Part shown: in pieces, positions 34,952 through 48,410 of the stretch
Numbering within the stretch: position 1 is the first letter of the stretch
Layout of the letters: every line of letters starts with the position of its first letter
NCBI GenBank assembly: GCA_019914995.1
Contig: CM034135.1
Span: 5,334,501 to 5,398,500 of the forward strand
Source of the DNA: Acanthochlamys bracteata
Lineage: Eukaryota; Streptophyta; Magnoliopsida; Pandanales; Velloziaceae
Direction of reading: 5' to 3'
DNA: 64,000 bases
Notes under the pieces: model-generated
Seen by the model: only the letters and a program-made list of their open reading frames with translations
Told to the model about the DNA's origin: nothing
Database searches by the model: none
Program-made: the position numbers and the translations under genes

Positions 34952-36719
34952 CAATGGCTAAGCTTTTCTTATCGAGGGTATAGCATGATTCGCAATCTGA
35001 TGCTAATTGGCTTCGTTTATTTGGTTGATATTGGCAGTTTTGAACTTTCGCTGTTTAAATATTAAGGTAAAAAAAAAAGTAAGAACAAAAATAAACACAC
35101 GATGATACAAGAGATTTACACGATGACATACAAGAGATTTACCTAAGTCAAAATAGATTTATTTAAATCGAATTCAAATTTGATCTTAATCTGATTCGGA
35201 ACAATTTTATGTCAACTTAAACTTGATCATAAAAGTTAAATGAGTTCAGATCATATTCGGTTGATTAGAATTGATTTATTTAACTCGTATAATTAATTAT
35301 ATAGCATATAATATTTAATAATTAAAAATATTTATAATAATTATATTAAATTTTAATATAATTTATATGTTTTTATTCGATTATCATATTTTGGTTAATT
35401 CTTACTTAATTTATAAATTTTTTATCGAAATTAGTATTTTTTTTAGATATATGATAGCTACCAATTTTTATTTATTATTATTAAAAATTAATTTTTTAAA
35501 ATTTTATTTAATAATTTAATTATTAAATAAATCGAATTATTCATAAATATATGTTGGATACGATTGACAATTGTATTCATATATAAATATAGATCAAATT
35601 GGAGTTAATTAATTTTAATTTGATTATTATATGAGACGATTTGAATCCAATTTGTTAATTTATATTTTCACTGTTAGAGTTACGTAAGGCATTTAAATTC
35701 ATAGAATATGTAATAGGGAGGCGCTACATCTTATCATTAAAATAAAAAAATGATTAGAGATAACAGCTTCAAAATTGTGATACTTAAAAAATTCAAATGA
35801 ACTAATTGGATACATTTTTTTTTTCATTTTTAGTGTTGTTTACTCTTACTTCTATGCATAAGGTCGAACTTTACTTTTATATCTCTCCATTTACTTTATA
35901 AGTTTTATTTTATTTTCGCTTGTTACTATTATCTAAACTTTATTACTTGAGCTAGACAAAAGAAAAAAATGAAGACAAAAAATAGAATTGTGCATCCAAC
36001 CTAAAACTAATTAGTGATAAATTAAAAATCCATGACTATACAATAGTGTAAACCTTTATTTTGTGATTTAAATACTAAATATTCCAATGTAATTGTGCTA
36101 TCCTAAAAAATTTTGTTCATGTTTTGTTAATTTTAAATTTCTTTCGTAACAATTATCTACTAAAATACACTTCAAACTCTATATCTATCGCTAGAATCGA
36201 GACGACATAGTTAATGCCCATGTACTTAAATCAAAACATCATCGTTAAAGCCCAATTACAATTGAGCCTAGAATAGTTAAATTCACAATCTTCAGCCCAC
36301 TGTTAAACCTATCTACTCAAAAAAACAAGGTCAACGTTAAAGCTCAATTAAAATTAATAAAATCAAAAGTTCTCAAGATATTGAAAGAAAAGAAGAGGTT
36401 CAAAATAGCAAGCGAGAAAATGAAATCGTGCAACCCATTCTGTCCTTGTTCTGATAAACTTTTGAATCGTGCTGATCACCACCAACAAAAAACATCACTT
36501 ATCTATACGCAATAGCTGCACCCCATAACTCAAACCAATCGAACTCCATCGTGCATAAAATTCGCCTAACCATAGATATATATCTTAAACATAAACAAAC
36601 TCCATCATGCGTTCCACGACTAAGTCCTTCATAAACAAGCATCAAGCAGATGTTCAAATGCCAATGACCATTCACCACCACAACGACAACAACAACAAAA
36701 ACAAACTCTTCATCACCAA
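34952..36719. other. AT-rich intergenic region upstream of the MIZ1-like gene
   Basis: Contains a short direct duplication near 35099-35143 (ACAAGAGATTTAC twice) and long A/T stretches. No gene recognised. The last 250 bp, rich in CAA/AAC, are probably the 5' leader of the next gene. A short ORF from ATG 36664 ends at a TGA overlapping the ATG at 36720. Confidence 0.45.
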
Positions 36720-37645
36720 ATGAAACAGCCTACAGGACGCACCGTCTTGCCGGAATACAACTCCGATCATATTGGCCGACCATCTCACCACGGCAGGCCT
36801 CCGGTAACTCTCCTACAACCTCCGCAGAAACGACGTGCCTCAAAGTCAACGAAAGTCATACGCGCATTCCGGTCGGTTTTCCGGTCGTTACCGATTCTTG
36901 CACCTACCTGCCGGATAAACACACCGATTCTTAGAGGATCTGGGCCGCATGATGGGCATATGCATGGCGCTACTCGCACCACCGGAACACTTTACGGCCA
37001 CCGGAAAGCCCGAGTAGCTCTTGCTATACAGGTCCACTAATTTTTATAAAATTACAGCCGTCACATTTTAGTTTTTTCAGTTGATCATGCAGCTCGGTTC
37101 ATCTTCTTTTGAATGAATAATTTAGTATAATCCTTATAAAAATCCGAGAAGATATAGCAGAACTCAAGAAACTAAATATATAGTTAAGAATCCAACGTAA
37201 CTAATTTGTATGAATAAATTCACAGGAAAGTCCAGGAAACGTCCCACTCCTCGTCCTCGAACTCGCAATCCCAACATCGAAGCTACTTCAGGAGATGAGC
37301 ACCGGCATGCGTATCGCGCTCGAATGCGAGAAGAGGCCCGGAAACAGCAAGACAAAGCTCCTCGAAGAACCGTTGTGGACGGCCTTCATCAACGGGCGGA
37401 AGATTGGTTACGCCGCAAAGAGAGAACCCGCAGAATCTGATCTTACCGTCATGCAACTGCTCCACGCAGTGTCGATGGGTGCTGGTGTGATGCCTAGCGA
37501 TATGGCTGATCCCGATGACGGTGAGCTTACTTACATGCGAGCTCACTTTGATCGAGTCGTCGGCAATCGAGATTCGGAAACTTTTTATATGCTTAATCCT
37601 GATGGAAATGGCCCTGAATTGAGCATTTTCTTTGTAAGGATCTAG
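36720..37645 (+). CDS. MIZ1 (MIZU-KUSSEI1)-like protein, DUF617 family
   Basis: Two exons, 36720-37031 and 37226-37645 (stop TAG), joined in phase 0: 243 residues. Family motifs in order: STKVIRAFRSVFRSLPILAP; TRTTGTLYGHRKARVALAIQ at the splice site; exon 2 opens ESPGNVPLLVLELAIPTSKL, then MSTGMRIALECEK, LWTAFINGRKIGYAAKRE, LLHAVSMGAGVMP, DGELTYMRAHFDRVVG, DSETFYMLNPDGNGPE and LSIFFVRI. MIZ1 is required for root hydrotropism in Arabidopsis and is an ER-associated protein; other members have little known function. Length is usual for the family. The coding part is clearly GC-richer than its AT-rich surroundings. The 194-bp intron is uncommon in this mostly intronless family. Membership is sure; the exact role is inferred. 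Confidence 0.94.
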
Positions 37646-39407
37646 ACATATACATACATAGGGATTACTTTGTGTTAATTTTTGTTAGAAATATTATTTA
37701 TTTATTTCAAAGCCCAAGTAGCAGTGTCTTGTAGTTAGTCAATTAATACTTCCTAGTGCATGGAAGATTTTAAAAAGGTATAAGAAGTGGACTTGTTAAT
37801 TAGCAGTTTGCCGTAAGCATAAAATAAATGTAGTTACTGGATAAATTTTCAGTCGACTTATATGACTCGAGTAAATATTTCCAAAAATATCAATGATCTA
37901 TTTGCGAATAATAAAATACCAAAACTAATATGGATTCCGAGAAGATATTGTAGAAGTCTGAGATAAAAATAGGATAAAAAATTAAGGACAACTTTGTCTT
38001 TTGAAACTAACTAATGACCGTATGTGCTATCCAGGTGAGGCTTTTAGTTAATTTAAACCATTTGTAACTAATCCTTAGTTTTGGAGCGTTATACAGTCTG
38101 GTCCTTTGATTTTAAAAAGATATCTAAGGATTAAAATCAATAATCTTAGACAAACAACTGTTGTTCTTCAATTATAAGACTACAAACTGGTATATAAAAA
38201 CATAACAAAAATTTTAATTCCTACATTATTACAAAGGATATAAAGATGGTGATTAGGAAATACACTTCCAATAAAATTAATCCAATTATTGATGTTGATT
38301 TCATAATTTGAATTATGGTTGCACTATTCTTTTGGTGATTTTATAAATATACTTCAATTCTAAGTACTCCACCAATTGATGTTCTTAACATTCCTGCACA
38401 TACTTTTTAGAACACTTTTTTCAGTTTTTACGACGAATCACTTCAATTGATCCAAATCCAAAATTCAAATATTTTACTACTGAAGAAACGATAGCTATAT
38501 TGGTGATGTAGGACATTTATATTGTGATTTTCACTTGTGAATACATCATTTGATTATATTATTATTACTATTATTTTAATAAAGATTGGGCCAAATGGCA
38601 TAATATAAGATTTATATATACACCTGCTAACTTCAAACAGTGAACATCATCTAATTGCATGGGATACAAACACAAGCCATCACATACATTACCATTACAA
38701 GATTATGCGTGAGGGTTAGCTGATAGTAGTGAACAAGACTGCTTATGTAGGGAACCATGCCCACTATCAAGTACAATATTGAAGTATAGTTAGGAGAAAC
38801 ATATTTTCATCCTTTATTATATTCTATTGCATGTGCTTCCAAAGTTTGTGAATACTTTTCATAGAATAAGTGGTACTAAAGTTTGGTCATTATAATTCTT
38901 AAATGAATGAATTTAATAAATAAATTTATCTCTAATTTTCGAAATTCATTAACTATATACGTTTAACAGGACATTGCATGCCACTTAAAATCCCCTTTTA
39001 TAGAGTTTTTTTTAAATTTCAGTAATTTTCAAAATTTCTTGATTAATTAGTAATTTCACAAACAACTCTTTAATAAAGATAAGATCTGTCAAAATTGAAA
39101 TTTTAAGTAGAATCTATTCTACAGTTCATAAAATTATAAGATATAAGATTTTATTAATAATTTTAATTTTTTTAAAATCTTTCTAAATTTTATAAAAAGA
39201 CCTTCTAAATTGCAATTTTTAAGAAAATCATTTCGATTTTTTGTGGGAAACCACCGCGCATTTTACAGAAACTTTTCTAAATTTTACGTAAAACTTTTTT
39301 TTCCTAAATTGCATAAATTACCATAGAAAATTTATCTCTAATCTTTTAAAAACTCAATTTCAAAATACTCACTTTAAAAATTAAAAACGCACCCTGAACT
39401 CTTTTTC
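37646..39407. other. Intergenic region with a dispersed direct repeat
   Basis: 38320-38640 (TTCTTTTGGTGATTTTATAA, GTGATTTTCACTTGTG, TATATATACACCTGCTAAC) recurs in the same order at about 39680-39935. The second copy lies within the foldback structure, so the first is probably a fragment of a related element. No gene. Confidence 0.55.
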
Positions 39408-40610
39408 TATGGATTTAATAGCAAAAAGCTCAAGAAATTTAACATGCAACTTTTGTAAATTCAAACTTCTAAAGTTTTCTTCTATAGATAAAAATAACAG
39501 TTTTCTAAAAATTATACTGCAAGTTTCCTACCGCCCATGCCGTTGACATCGTCAGCGGTGATCCTTACTGCAGCCTGCATCCAACATGATAAAGAAATAA
39601 AACTTGGTAAATTGCAGAATCAACCACTTTATTTCATGTTTCTACATCCTAGAACTATCATTTTTCCAATCCAAATCGCATATACGATTCTTTTGGTGAT
39701 TTTATAAATATCAATTTCAAAATAGTTGGCCGTGATTTCGTAAGATAATTACACTTCATTTGAGAGCATTTTCTTTAAAATTTCTTTAAAGAGATTAAAA
39801 CATTCACTATTTAAAAATGACAGCTTCATTAATTAAATGACATTTACATTGTGATTTTTCACTTGTGATAAATCACTTCACTATAGTATTATTACTATTA
39901 TTTTAAAAAAATATAAGAATTATATATACACCTACTAACTCAAAATAATGATTGTTATCTCTTTGTGACCGAAGGATTCACTTCGGAAGATAAAGGTCGA
40001 ATGAGATCATTTATTGACAAAATAGAATTCTAACATCGAGCATCACCTAATTTGATAACTATAGAAGTTTAGGGTGCCCTATCTGCTATGGGTTAAATTA
40101 ATGGAAATTTCAATGGGTTAATGCCAAACCATCGACTACAAGGGCACCTTTGTAGTTCTATGAAGTGAAGAACTTTAAAGTTGCGATAAACAAAATTTAT
40201 GAATATAAAATTAAGTAAACCATAATATAGGGGCTTGTTTGCTATAAATAATACGTAGGATTTATTTTGCCAGTTTAGAAAGAAGATGAATTAAGAACGA
40301 ATTCATATGGTCTTATGTTGTGAAACTTCAAGTATGTGCGATTAGATTGCAAAAATGATAGTTCTAGGACGATGAAATAAAGTGGTTGATTCTGCAATTT
40401 ACCAAGTTTTATTTATTTATCATGTTGGATGCAGGCTGCAATAAGGATCACCGCTGACGACGTCAACGGCATGGCGGTAGGAAAAATCGCAGTATAATTT
40501 TCAGAAAACTGTTATTTTCATCCATAGAAGAAAACTTTAGAAGTTTGAATTTACAAAAGTTGCATGTTAAATTTCTTGAGCTTTTTGCTATTAAATTCAT
40601 AGAAGAAAGA
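39408..40610. repeat. Large foldback repeat (arms about 270 bp, spacer about 660 bp)
   Basis: 39408-39682 and 40343-40610 are inverted copies with high similarity. Shared words include CAGCCTGCATCCAACATGAT and, inverted, AAGTGGTTGATTCTGCAATT. This is the structure of a non-autonomous TIR or foldback transposon. Each arm contains an exon-like block preceded by CAG (sense RITADDVNGM). Element ends and target duplication were not resolved. Confidence 0.75.
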
Positions 40611-41010
40611 TTCAGATTGCCACTTCATAGAAACATGAAATTGTAAGAAGTTAGCAACTGTAGGGGACTATTTTCTCAAAAATGTTTTTGCCCAAAAACA
40701 ACTAGGGGGACTGATTATGCAAACGTCGTTGTAAAGTTCCTTAGTTGCAAATACAGTAGCGTACGAGTCAAGTTTAAAATACCGTATTTATACATCAGCT
40801 CTTTGTAACGTTAAGAGAAATGATATTGAAGTTTCAACCCAATTCAAACGAAACCTAACAGAAGCCCAAAAAGGAAAAAAAAAGAAGATATCAATATGGA
40901 GGAAAAACAATTTCTGTTTTAAATCTCTTGTTTTCTTCTTTTCACTAGTTCATTTCCAGTTTCAAATTTGCGATTGATTATTTTTTAATAACAACAGAGA
41001 AAGAGAAAGA

Positions 41011-41099
41011 ATGTGTTCAGGAAACACGAAATCGAGTTCGGAAATTGAGTTGTTCACGAGGATTCCGCAATTGGTGATACCGACGGCCTTTCCCACGGC
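41011..41099 (+). CDS. Candidate first exon of an unrecognised gene
   Basis: An ATG in good context (AAAGA-ATG) opens 29 codons reading MCSGNTKSSSEIELFTRIPQ, then LVIPTAFPTA, followed at once by a consensus donor (GC-GTAAGA). Base composition is more gene-like than the flanks, and a pyrimidine-rich leader precedes it. A possible next exon follows a TTTTTTAG acceptor at about 41574, ending before GTTAGT at 41656. The frame joining them is uncertain. Downstream is a tandem array of related blocks. I do not recognise the product. Confidence 0.4.
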
Positions 41100-41739
41100 G
41101 TAAGATTTCTCTATTATTTCTTTCGATTTTGTTTATCGACAAATTTGTTGTAAGAAAGTTTGCTCGAAATTATTCAGAGTTCTTACGTTTTCTGGTGTTT
41201 GAAAGACTTATCGTTTGTTTTCTTGTTGTATTTGATTGTAATCGATTATTGCAATAAAAAGATTCCTCTCTCTCTCTTTTCTGTCATACGGAACGGCAAA
41301 TGAAAAAAGATCTTCAAATTTCAACTTCTGATTTTTTTTTTGGCAAAACAATTTCTTGTTAATGGTTCAGTTTCGTTGCGCTTTTAAATGTTGGAAATAT
41401 TTTTTCCTTGTTTTGTTGTTTATTCAAAATCTTCTTTGATTAAATTGTGGGTTTATTCAGAAAATTCTTTTACGGTATGCTTTCTCATTTCTATCCATGA
41501 TTTTGTTTTTCTAACATTTTGTTTTACAGTATTTATTGTTTACAAATTTGATTTCTGTCCCTTTTATTTTTTAGGGTTTGTGGGTGGAGTTTCTTGGCTT
41601 TTACAAAATTTTAAAGAAATTTTCACCAATAATGGTCATGGACAAGAAGATGGTTAGTTGTAACTTCTTCTATTAATGTGTTCCAAGATTATGAAGCCCA
41701 ATTTGAATTTCTGAGGAAACAAATTCCAGCTGACTTCTT

Positions 41740-43607
41740 CTAATTTGGTTTGTTGTACTTCACATGTATGTAGTGTTTATGGAGGTTCACTTTCAGAGTC
41801 GTCTGTCAACTCCTTTCGAACATTATTCCTTGAGAGTTGACAAGATTGAACATCTAGTGAACATTTTAGACATGTTGTTGTCATTTTAATAAAGTACATA
41901 ATACTTGAAACCACTATCAGCTGTCTATTTAATGATGGATTATATTCATCCACCTTTTGGAGCAGTACCATTGGCAAAAATTCCTTAGCACCTCTTGTAT
42001 CTGAATACACTGTTGTTTTTGGAAATGTGCTGCTTGAGTTGTAAGAAACATATTTTATTCCCTTGATAAGTATCATGTCTCTTTGCAAAATTTACAGGAA
42101 TATCACTTTTTTTCTCTACTTGACGTAGAGTTTTGTTCTGGTTCTCACTTTCAGAAGAAGAACAAGGCTTTGAACGCTGTTCCTGATCAACACCTTCAAC
42201 TCTAGACATGGTTCTAGTGTGTCAAGTACTCACCACATACACTTTATTTAATGGATACAGATCCCCATGAAACCTATAGTTCTAAAAAGAATAGCCCGAG
42301 GTATTGGTGACTTTCTAGAGAGGAAGACTTGGTGCTGCTAATGAATTGTATGCTAAATTCTTTCTTTTCAATCCCTTTTCGTTGAGGGAAGGTCGTACAA
42401 AATATTTTCAGAAGGAATGCTGCCTTTCTCGCGAAAGGAGAAAACTCAGTCCTCTCGATGGACTACCTTAGCTCTAGACGTAAAGCCAAATGATGTTGGT
42501 TAATTTTCAGATTATATTACTAATTAGATTCTCACATAGGTCACAATCTTGATATGGATGTGCAATGATAAGAAAAGAATCTCCCGTTAAGGTAAAAGTT
42601 TCTGACTATTAAAGGCATAAAATTTGTCCTCCTTTTCGTACTTAACAAAGTCATATATCTCTGCATTTTTGGATCTAATTTTAATTTCAGTTTGGACGAG
42701 GGTTGTATTTGTCACGGGGAGTGCCGGGCCTTTGCTTTGTAGAGTACATGCTATAACCAATGGTGGATTTGGTACGCTGTTCCTTGCTGTTCTGTTGTTG
42801 TTTACAAATATTTATCGATATAGAATTTAATATTATCTTCCAAGTGCATAACTTCTGTATGCAATGAAAATGAAGATGCTTGGTTTCTTTCTCTGTTGAG
42901 GGTATTTTCTGAAGACCTTTTCCTCGATCAGGTATGTTTGTTTACTTTACAATTAGCCAAAAGTTGTTCTTTTTCTAATCATGATTGTTGTATTGATTGC
43001 AATTATGTTGACTCTTTGTTTATTCTTGAGGTTTCATTTGTCATTTTACAACTCCTCTTAGTCTATACCTCTCCTAAAATTGATGGGATATATTTACATG
43101 AAGGAGCTCTTATTGATATTGTGATTGTGTTGTTTTGCTGTAAACATGATATATTTGTGGACCTATTCTTTGGACCATTGAATAATTTTCTATTTTTGAA
43201 CTTCCGTAGAAATGTACATTGCTTATAACTATAGATACGAGGGAGATAAGCTGCCACCAAGCTTTGCCTGTCCAGCAAGTGGTAATAGGATGCGCTTTTA
43301 TAATGAAATTCCATTAGCGACTTCACTATGGAATAGCATACAATAAGCGCATGCTGTATCATTACTTCCCTTGTTCATCATTCACGACTCATCTTTATCT
43401 AAATATTTAAAGAGCTCAAATATGTAATTTAAAGTTGTCTTGATTGCCTATCCTTGTATCATTATTTCTTAAATATTACTCTTGTTGGCTATTTGATAAT
43501 TGCTAACAGTGATCAAATATGTTGGAATATGCTTCACTCACATTACTGAAACTCAATGGATGTTGCTACTTCCTTTCGAATTAGCTTTCTCGCTTCCATA
43601 GTTTATT

Positions 43608-43640
<33 letters not shown>

Positions 43641-44900
43641 TTCATGAAAAGTTACAAATGGCAACGTAGTGTAGCAGTAGTACAGAATGGGAACGAAGCT
43701 ACTTTGCTCCAATGCTCAACATGAAAAGCGTTCCCCTGAAATTCTGTAGGTTTTTCTTCCGTTAAAACTATTGTTAATCCTGCTTTGCCTCAAAAACGTT
43801 TTAGAAGTTAGAACGATAAGCTTATGTTCTGCTGTTAGTACGTGTGCTTTTATATACTGTTGGAGGGTCATGAATATTTGAATTATGGTTGTAGCAGTCA
43901 CAAAAGTGTAGAGTCATAGTTCCTCTTTGACAGTTATATGATCTTTCTTCCGGTATGCAACTAAGCTTCTACATGTATGTAACTTTACCTCAGTTCTAAT
44001 TTTCCTGTTAGGAGGTCTTTAGTAATATATTTTTGACCGTGTACATATGTGCAGCATGTACTTGATTTGTGGACATGAGCATTAGTTATACTCTAAAATT
44101 CACTGTTCAAAATTGAATCGCTGTTCAAAATTGAAACATAGCATTAGTTGTCATGAGTATACACGAAATGTCTCCTTTGGAGCCATCATGGCTATAGCCA
44201 TAATTGAGCCAACTTCGTTTGACAAACTCTATTCCAATCTTTAGCTTAGCTCAAAAGATCCGGTTGATATATGGTTATGATAAAGGAATGGCTATGCCTC
44301 CTACAAGTTTGCAGTAGAGGTTCATAACGGACATGGCTATGCACTTTGTTATTGTTATATGCTTTTATCAGTTTAGTTGTTTGTTATTATCTCCCACCAT
44401 CATTGTTATATGTAGTGAGTTCTTCCATTCTACATGGTTTCTGCATTATGTTGGCAGATCAAGTAAACAAAATGAGCAGTAATTCCTGATCTTAGTAGTC
44501 ATGATTTGGAGAATGCTTATTGCTGATTTAGAGTTCATATTGATATTAGATATATTTTATTAGAGAAGCTTTTGAACATGAGGTTGGATGTAAACCACCG
44601 CGTTGACATGTTCCAGCTTTTCTGTTGAGGACAGCTGCTTCAGTTATGTGTATGTCCATGGAGAGCCTCTTGGATTCATGAAATTTTTAGGTAGTGTATG
44701 AAAAGACTCAATTTAAGGTGATATAATGTAATTTATATAATTTTTATCTATCATATGCTTTCTGGAAGTACTTTGGAAACTTTATTAGGAATTTCCAATA
44801 TAGGCTACATAATTTTAGTGATATAGAAATATGAATCATGCCACATCTAGAATGGAGATTCTATATGAAATATGAGTTGTAGTCAACTAAGGATGCTTTT
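41740..44900. repeat. Tandem array, unit 1
   Basis: First copy of a repeat shared with 44900-62130. Ordered markers: CACATGTATGTAGTGTTTAT (41761); CCACCTTTTGGAGCAGTA (41950); TTTGGACGAGGG (42691); AAGCTGCCACCAAGCTTTGCC (43250, a shorter form of the block); GAAGCTACTTTGCTCCAA (43696); GTTTGACAAACTC (44218); GGAGAGCCTCTTGGAT (44660). It lacks the AATTAAGAGAATTT segment and the Cys-rich terminal block of other units, so it carries deletions. Confidence 0.85.
43602..43640. repeat. (TTTA)n/(TTA)n microsatellite
   Basis: Simple repeat inside array unit 1, absent at the equivalent place in other units. Confidence 0.95.
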
Positions 44901-47553
44901 CGGTGGTACTTTACATGTATGTAGTGTTTGTGGAGGTTCACTTCCAAAGTTGTCTGACAATCCTTTTAACAAAGGTTGAAGCTTAGTGAATGCTTTTCAG
45001 TCACACGTAATTATCATTTTAATGAAGTACATAATATATGAAGTTTCAGCTTGCAGTAATAATCTATTAGAAAGGCTAGAATGTATCTAATTGTATATTG
45101 ATCTAGCATTTCCTTTTTAAAATTGCTTACCTTTATGGAACAAGATCCTTTTACTTGTTAGTATTGAGCATATTTCTTCATAACAATCATATGAGTAGCT
45201 GATTATAGCGTTTAGTTAAAATTAACATGTTTTTAGCTTTTTACACTTTGTGCTGGATATTAAAGAAATATCGAAAACCATTATCATCTAGCTGTTTATA
45301 TGGTGGTAAAGCTTGCCCACCTTTTGGAGCAGTAGCATCTGTGAAAATTTCTTGACGAATTTCATGTCTCCTCGTAGAGTTTACAGGAATTATCCTTTTG
45401 TCGCTAGTAAGGAGGTTGGACAATTTTCACCAGGTGCGATCTATGGTAAATTGTTCCATCTTTTACTTTCCTAATCCATATTATGTTGTTATAATGGTTG
45501 AATGTTTTGTGTCTTGTTGTTAAGATGAACCAAAATCTCATGGTAAGTTGCATAATTTATGTTGTGATTGGCAGCTTAGAATATTCAACTGTACTTCAGT
45601 TAGTCAATTCAAAGGCTTTTGTAATCTGAATAGGTTGATCTTTGTAAGAATTTTTCATTATATGAATCGTCACTTCTAATATTGGAAAAGTCTGATTGTT
45701 TGCAAAACCAAGCAAATCAACATATTGCAATTGGGCTGTGCAATAAAGAAAACGTAGGATGCCTTAGAACTTTTGGTAGTTTTTTAATATTGATTTCATT
45801 CAAAAGTGTTAGTTTCACCAATTAAGAGAATTTATGTCTTCAAAGCTTTCTAATACATGGTATCAATAAAGTAGGATCTCGTCTTGGTAGTTCCTTATAG
45901 CTTGAATTTAAATAACTATTTATGACTAACTGCAAGTGTTTTGCGCTACCATTTCTGGAGTTTCTTATATGAATATTTTATGTGTTCACGTGAGGGACTT
46001 GTGGCACATGCATCTATATTCTTAACACTATCTATCTTTCTTAATAATTTATCTTTTCTATGAAAGTTGGCGTGCATGGGAGACTCTGCATTTAGGTTTT
46101 ATTGTATTGATTCCTTCATTTGTTTCTTTATCCTATTAGAATAGCATGTTATTCTTACAACACTAGTTCGTATCTTCTGCAGTTTCTTATTGACATCTTA
46201 CCATTTGCTTATCCCTTATCTGCATGTATTTCACTTTATGTTTGTTTTGCACATTGACTTTAATTTGACATCGATTTTAATTTGGTCTTACTCTCTTTGA
46301 TGCATGTGGTGTCAAGAAGTTGTGCTGCGAAAATACTAATGCTGCCAAAAGGGTGATGAAGTTACTTTTAGTTTGAACTATTGCTGTTGTATCAGTTGTC
46401 AATCTTTCTAGTTATTCACTGAATCGTGATCCTATAATTCTTAATATTTCTTGGAAAAACTTGGGCACCTTCAACTGTGGACATGGTTATAGGGCGTCAA
46501 GTGCTGCCTACGTACACTTTATTTTACAGATACAAATGTTTCTATTTATGATAGGTTTTCTTTACACTTTCTTATTTGCTGTTTTTGTTAGTTTACTTTT
46601 CTGATTATATTTATTAATTAAATTTTCTAGTAGGTAACAATCATGATGTGGAGGTGCAATGATAAGGAAAAAATCCGATAAGCTAAAGGTTTTGACGTGC
46701 TGAAGGTAAAAAATTTGTCCTCTTCGTCTTACTTAACACATATTCATATATTCTCTACATTTTGGAGCTGATTTTTAATTTCAGTTTGGACGAGGGGTGC
46801 AGTTTTCACGAGTAGCTGTAGTATGACATTTGCTTCTGAGGCATGCTTGGAAATAGGCTTATTTCTAACAAATTTTTTATTTTTTCTTTTTCCTCAATAG
46901 GACCTTTGCTTCTGAGATGACATGTCATAACTGGTGGTGGGTTCGGTTCGTTGTTCTTGCATTTTATTGTTGTAAATTATTTAGTAAAAATGATTTTAAT
47001 CTTATCTTCCAAGATGCTTCATGTTCATCCTCTTTTGAGGGGTTTTTTCTGAAGACCTTTTCCTCTGTCAGGTATATTCGTTTACATCACAATGTGTTGA
47101 AAGTTGTTCTTTTACTAACCAAGTTTGTTCTATTAATTTGCAATTATGTTGGCTATTTTTGTTTGTTCTTGATCTTCAGTTTGTTATTTCACTATTTCTC
47201 CTAGTGTATACCTCTCTTAGATTGATGGAATATCATTTATTTGAAATAGCTCTTTGTTGACATTGTGTTTGTTGACCTATTTCTTGCCATTTAATAATTT
47301 ATTTCTTTGAAGTTTCTCATAAACGAACATGTGTTAGTACTGTATTTGCGAGGAATATAAGCTGCCACCAAGATTTGCCTTTTCAGCAAATGGTAATAAG
47401 ATGGCAGATGTTATAATGAAATTCGTTTCACCTCTTCGCTAAGGACTAGCACACATTAAGCGCATCCTGTATCATTACTTTCCTTGTTTGTCATGCACAA
47501 CTGATCTTTATCTAAATCTTTCCTAGAATGTTGAGCACTTAGTACATCACACG

Positions 47554-47985
47554 GGGTGCATGGAAACTTGAAATAGTTGATCTGGTAACTATTAGAATAA
47601 ATCCCCACGTTGTTGACTACTGTCCCAAAGGGCATTGGTTGTCTACGATTTTTGAAACCATCGGTTGTCTAAGATTTTTGAAACCATTTGTGGAGGTTTA
47701 ATATTTACAGAGAAGTATTAGTTTAGCATATGATGGGTATAGATTCTGTGTTGGGGCATGCTTGTTCTTTTTACACCACACTATCTTAGGGTGCATGGAA
47801 ACTTGAAATAGTTGATCTGATAGCTATTAGAATAAAGCCCCACGTTGTTGACTACTTTCCCAAAGGGCATTGGTCGTCTACGATTTTTGAAACCATTTGT
47901 GGAGGTTTAATATTTACCGTGAAGTATTAGTTTAGCATATGATGGGTATAGAATCTGTGTAGGGGCATGCTTGTTCTTTTTGGAG
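47554..47985. repeat. Tandem duplication (period about 235 bp) inside unit 2
   Basis: GGGTGCATGGAAACTTGAAA begins both copies (47554 and 47789), and both run to GCATGCTTGTTCTTTT. Copy 1 also has a 30-bp internal doubling around GATTTTTGAAACCAT. Copies are nearly identical, so the event is recent. Confidence 0.92.
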
Positions 47986-48334
47986 ATGCTTCTAGGGGCT
48001 TCATCATATTAACAGAATTTATGTGCTCGGTACTAAATATCCGCAAACAGCCTTTTCCTGATGTTTATATTCCACTTCCTTTCCTAGTTGCAATTCTAAA
48101 TGTTGCTTTTGTATGGGGTTAGCATACTAATGTGTTATCTTCTTTGGATGTAAGTTTAGACACATGTGAATTTGGATTTGTATTATTCTCATGCTAAGTT
48201 AATGAAATCATCTTTTGTACCTTCTTTACTAGTATTCCATCCAACTTGCTGTATTTATTTCCTGGAAATATCTGTACATGCTTAGGAATTACTGCTGCAG
48301 CTTGCTCACGTTGTTTATGCTTTTGGTATTGCAG

Positions 48335-48410
48335 GAGTCAAAATGCTCTAGCAAAGTTCAAGTGTGAAGACAACAAATGCTTTTGTGATGTGCCTTTAGA
48401 ATGTATGTAG
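48335..48410 (+). pseudogene. Conserved exon-like block with Cys-rich C-terminus (unit 2 copy)
   Basis: After a GTATTGCAG acceptor-like site, the frame SQNALAKFKCEDNKCFCDVP ends at TAG 48408. Related blocks are at 57374 and 61390. Source gene unknown. Confidence 0.45.

Noticed and set aside
37283..37546. Minus-strand frames over the MIZ1-like gene
   Set aside because: Shadows of GC-rich sense coding sequence; no motifs of their own.
41777..42209. Minus-strand frames in array unit 1 (up to 103 codons)
   Set aside because: Equivalent minus-strand frames in other units are broken or differ, and no splice logic or family motif supports them. The plus-strand exon-like blocks are the better reading, though also unproven.
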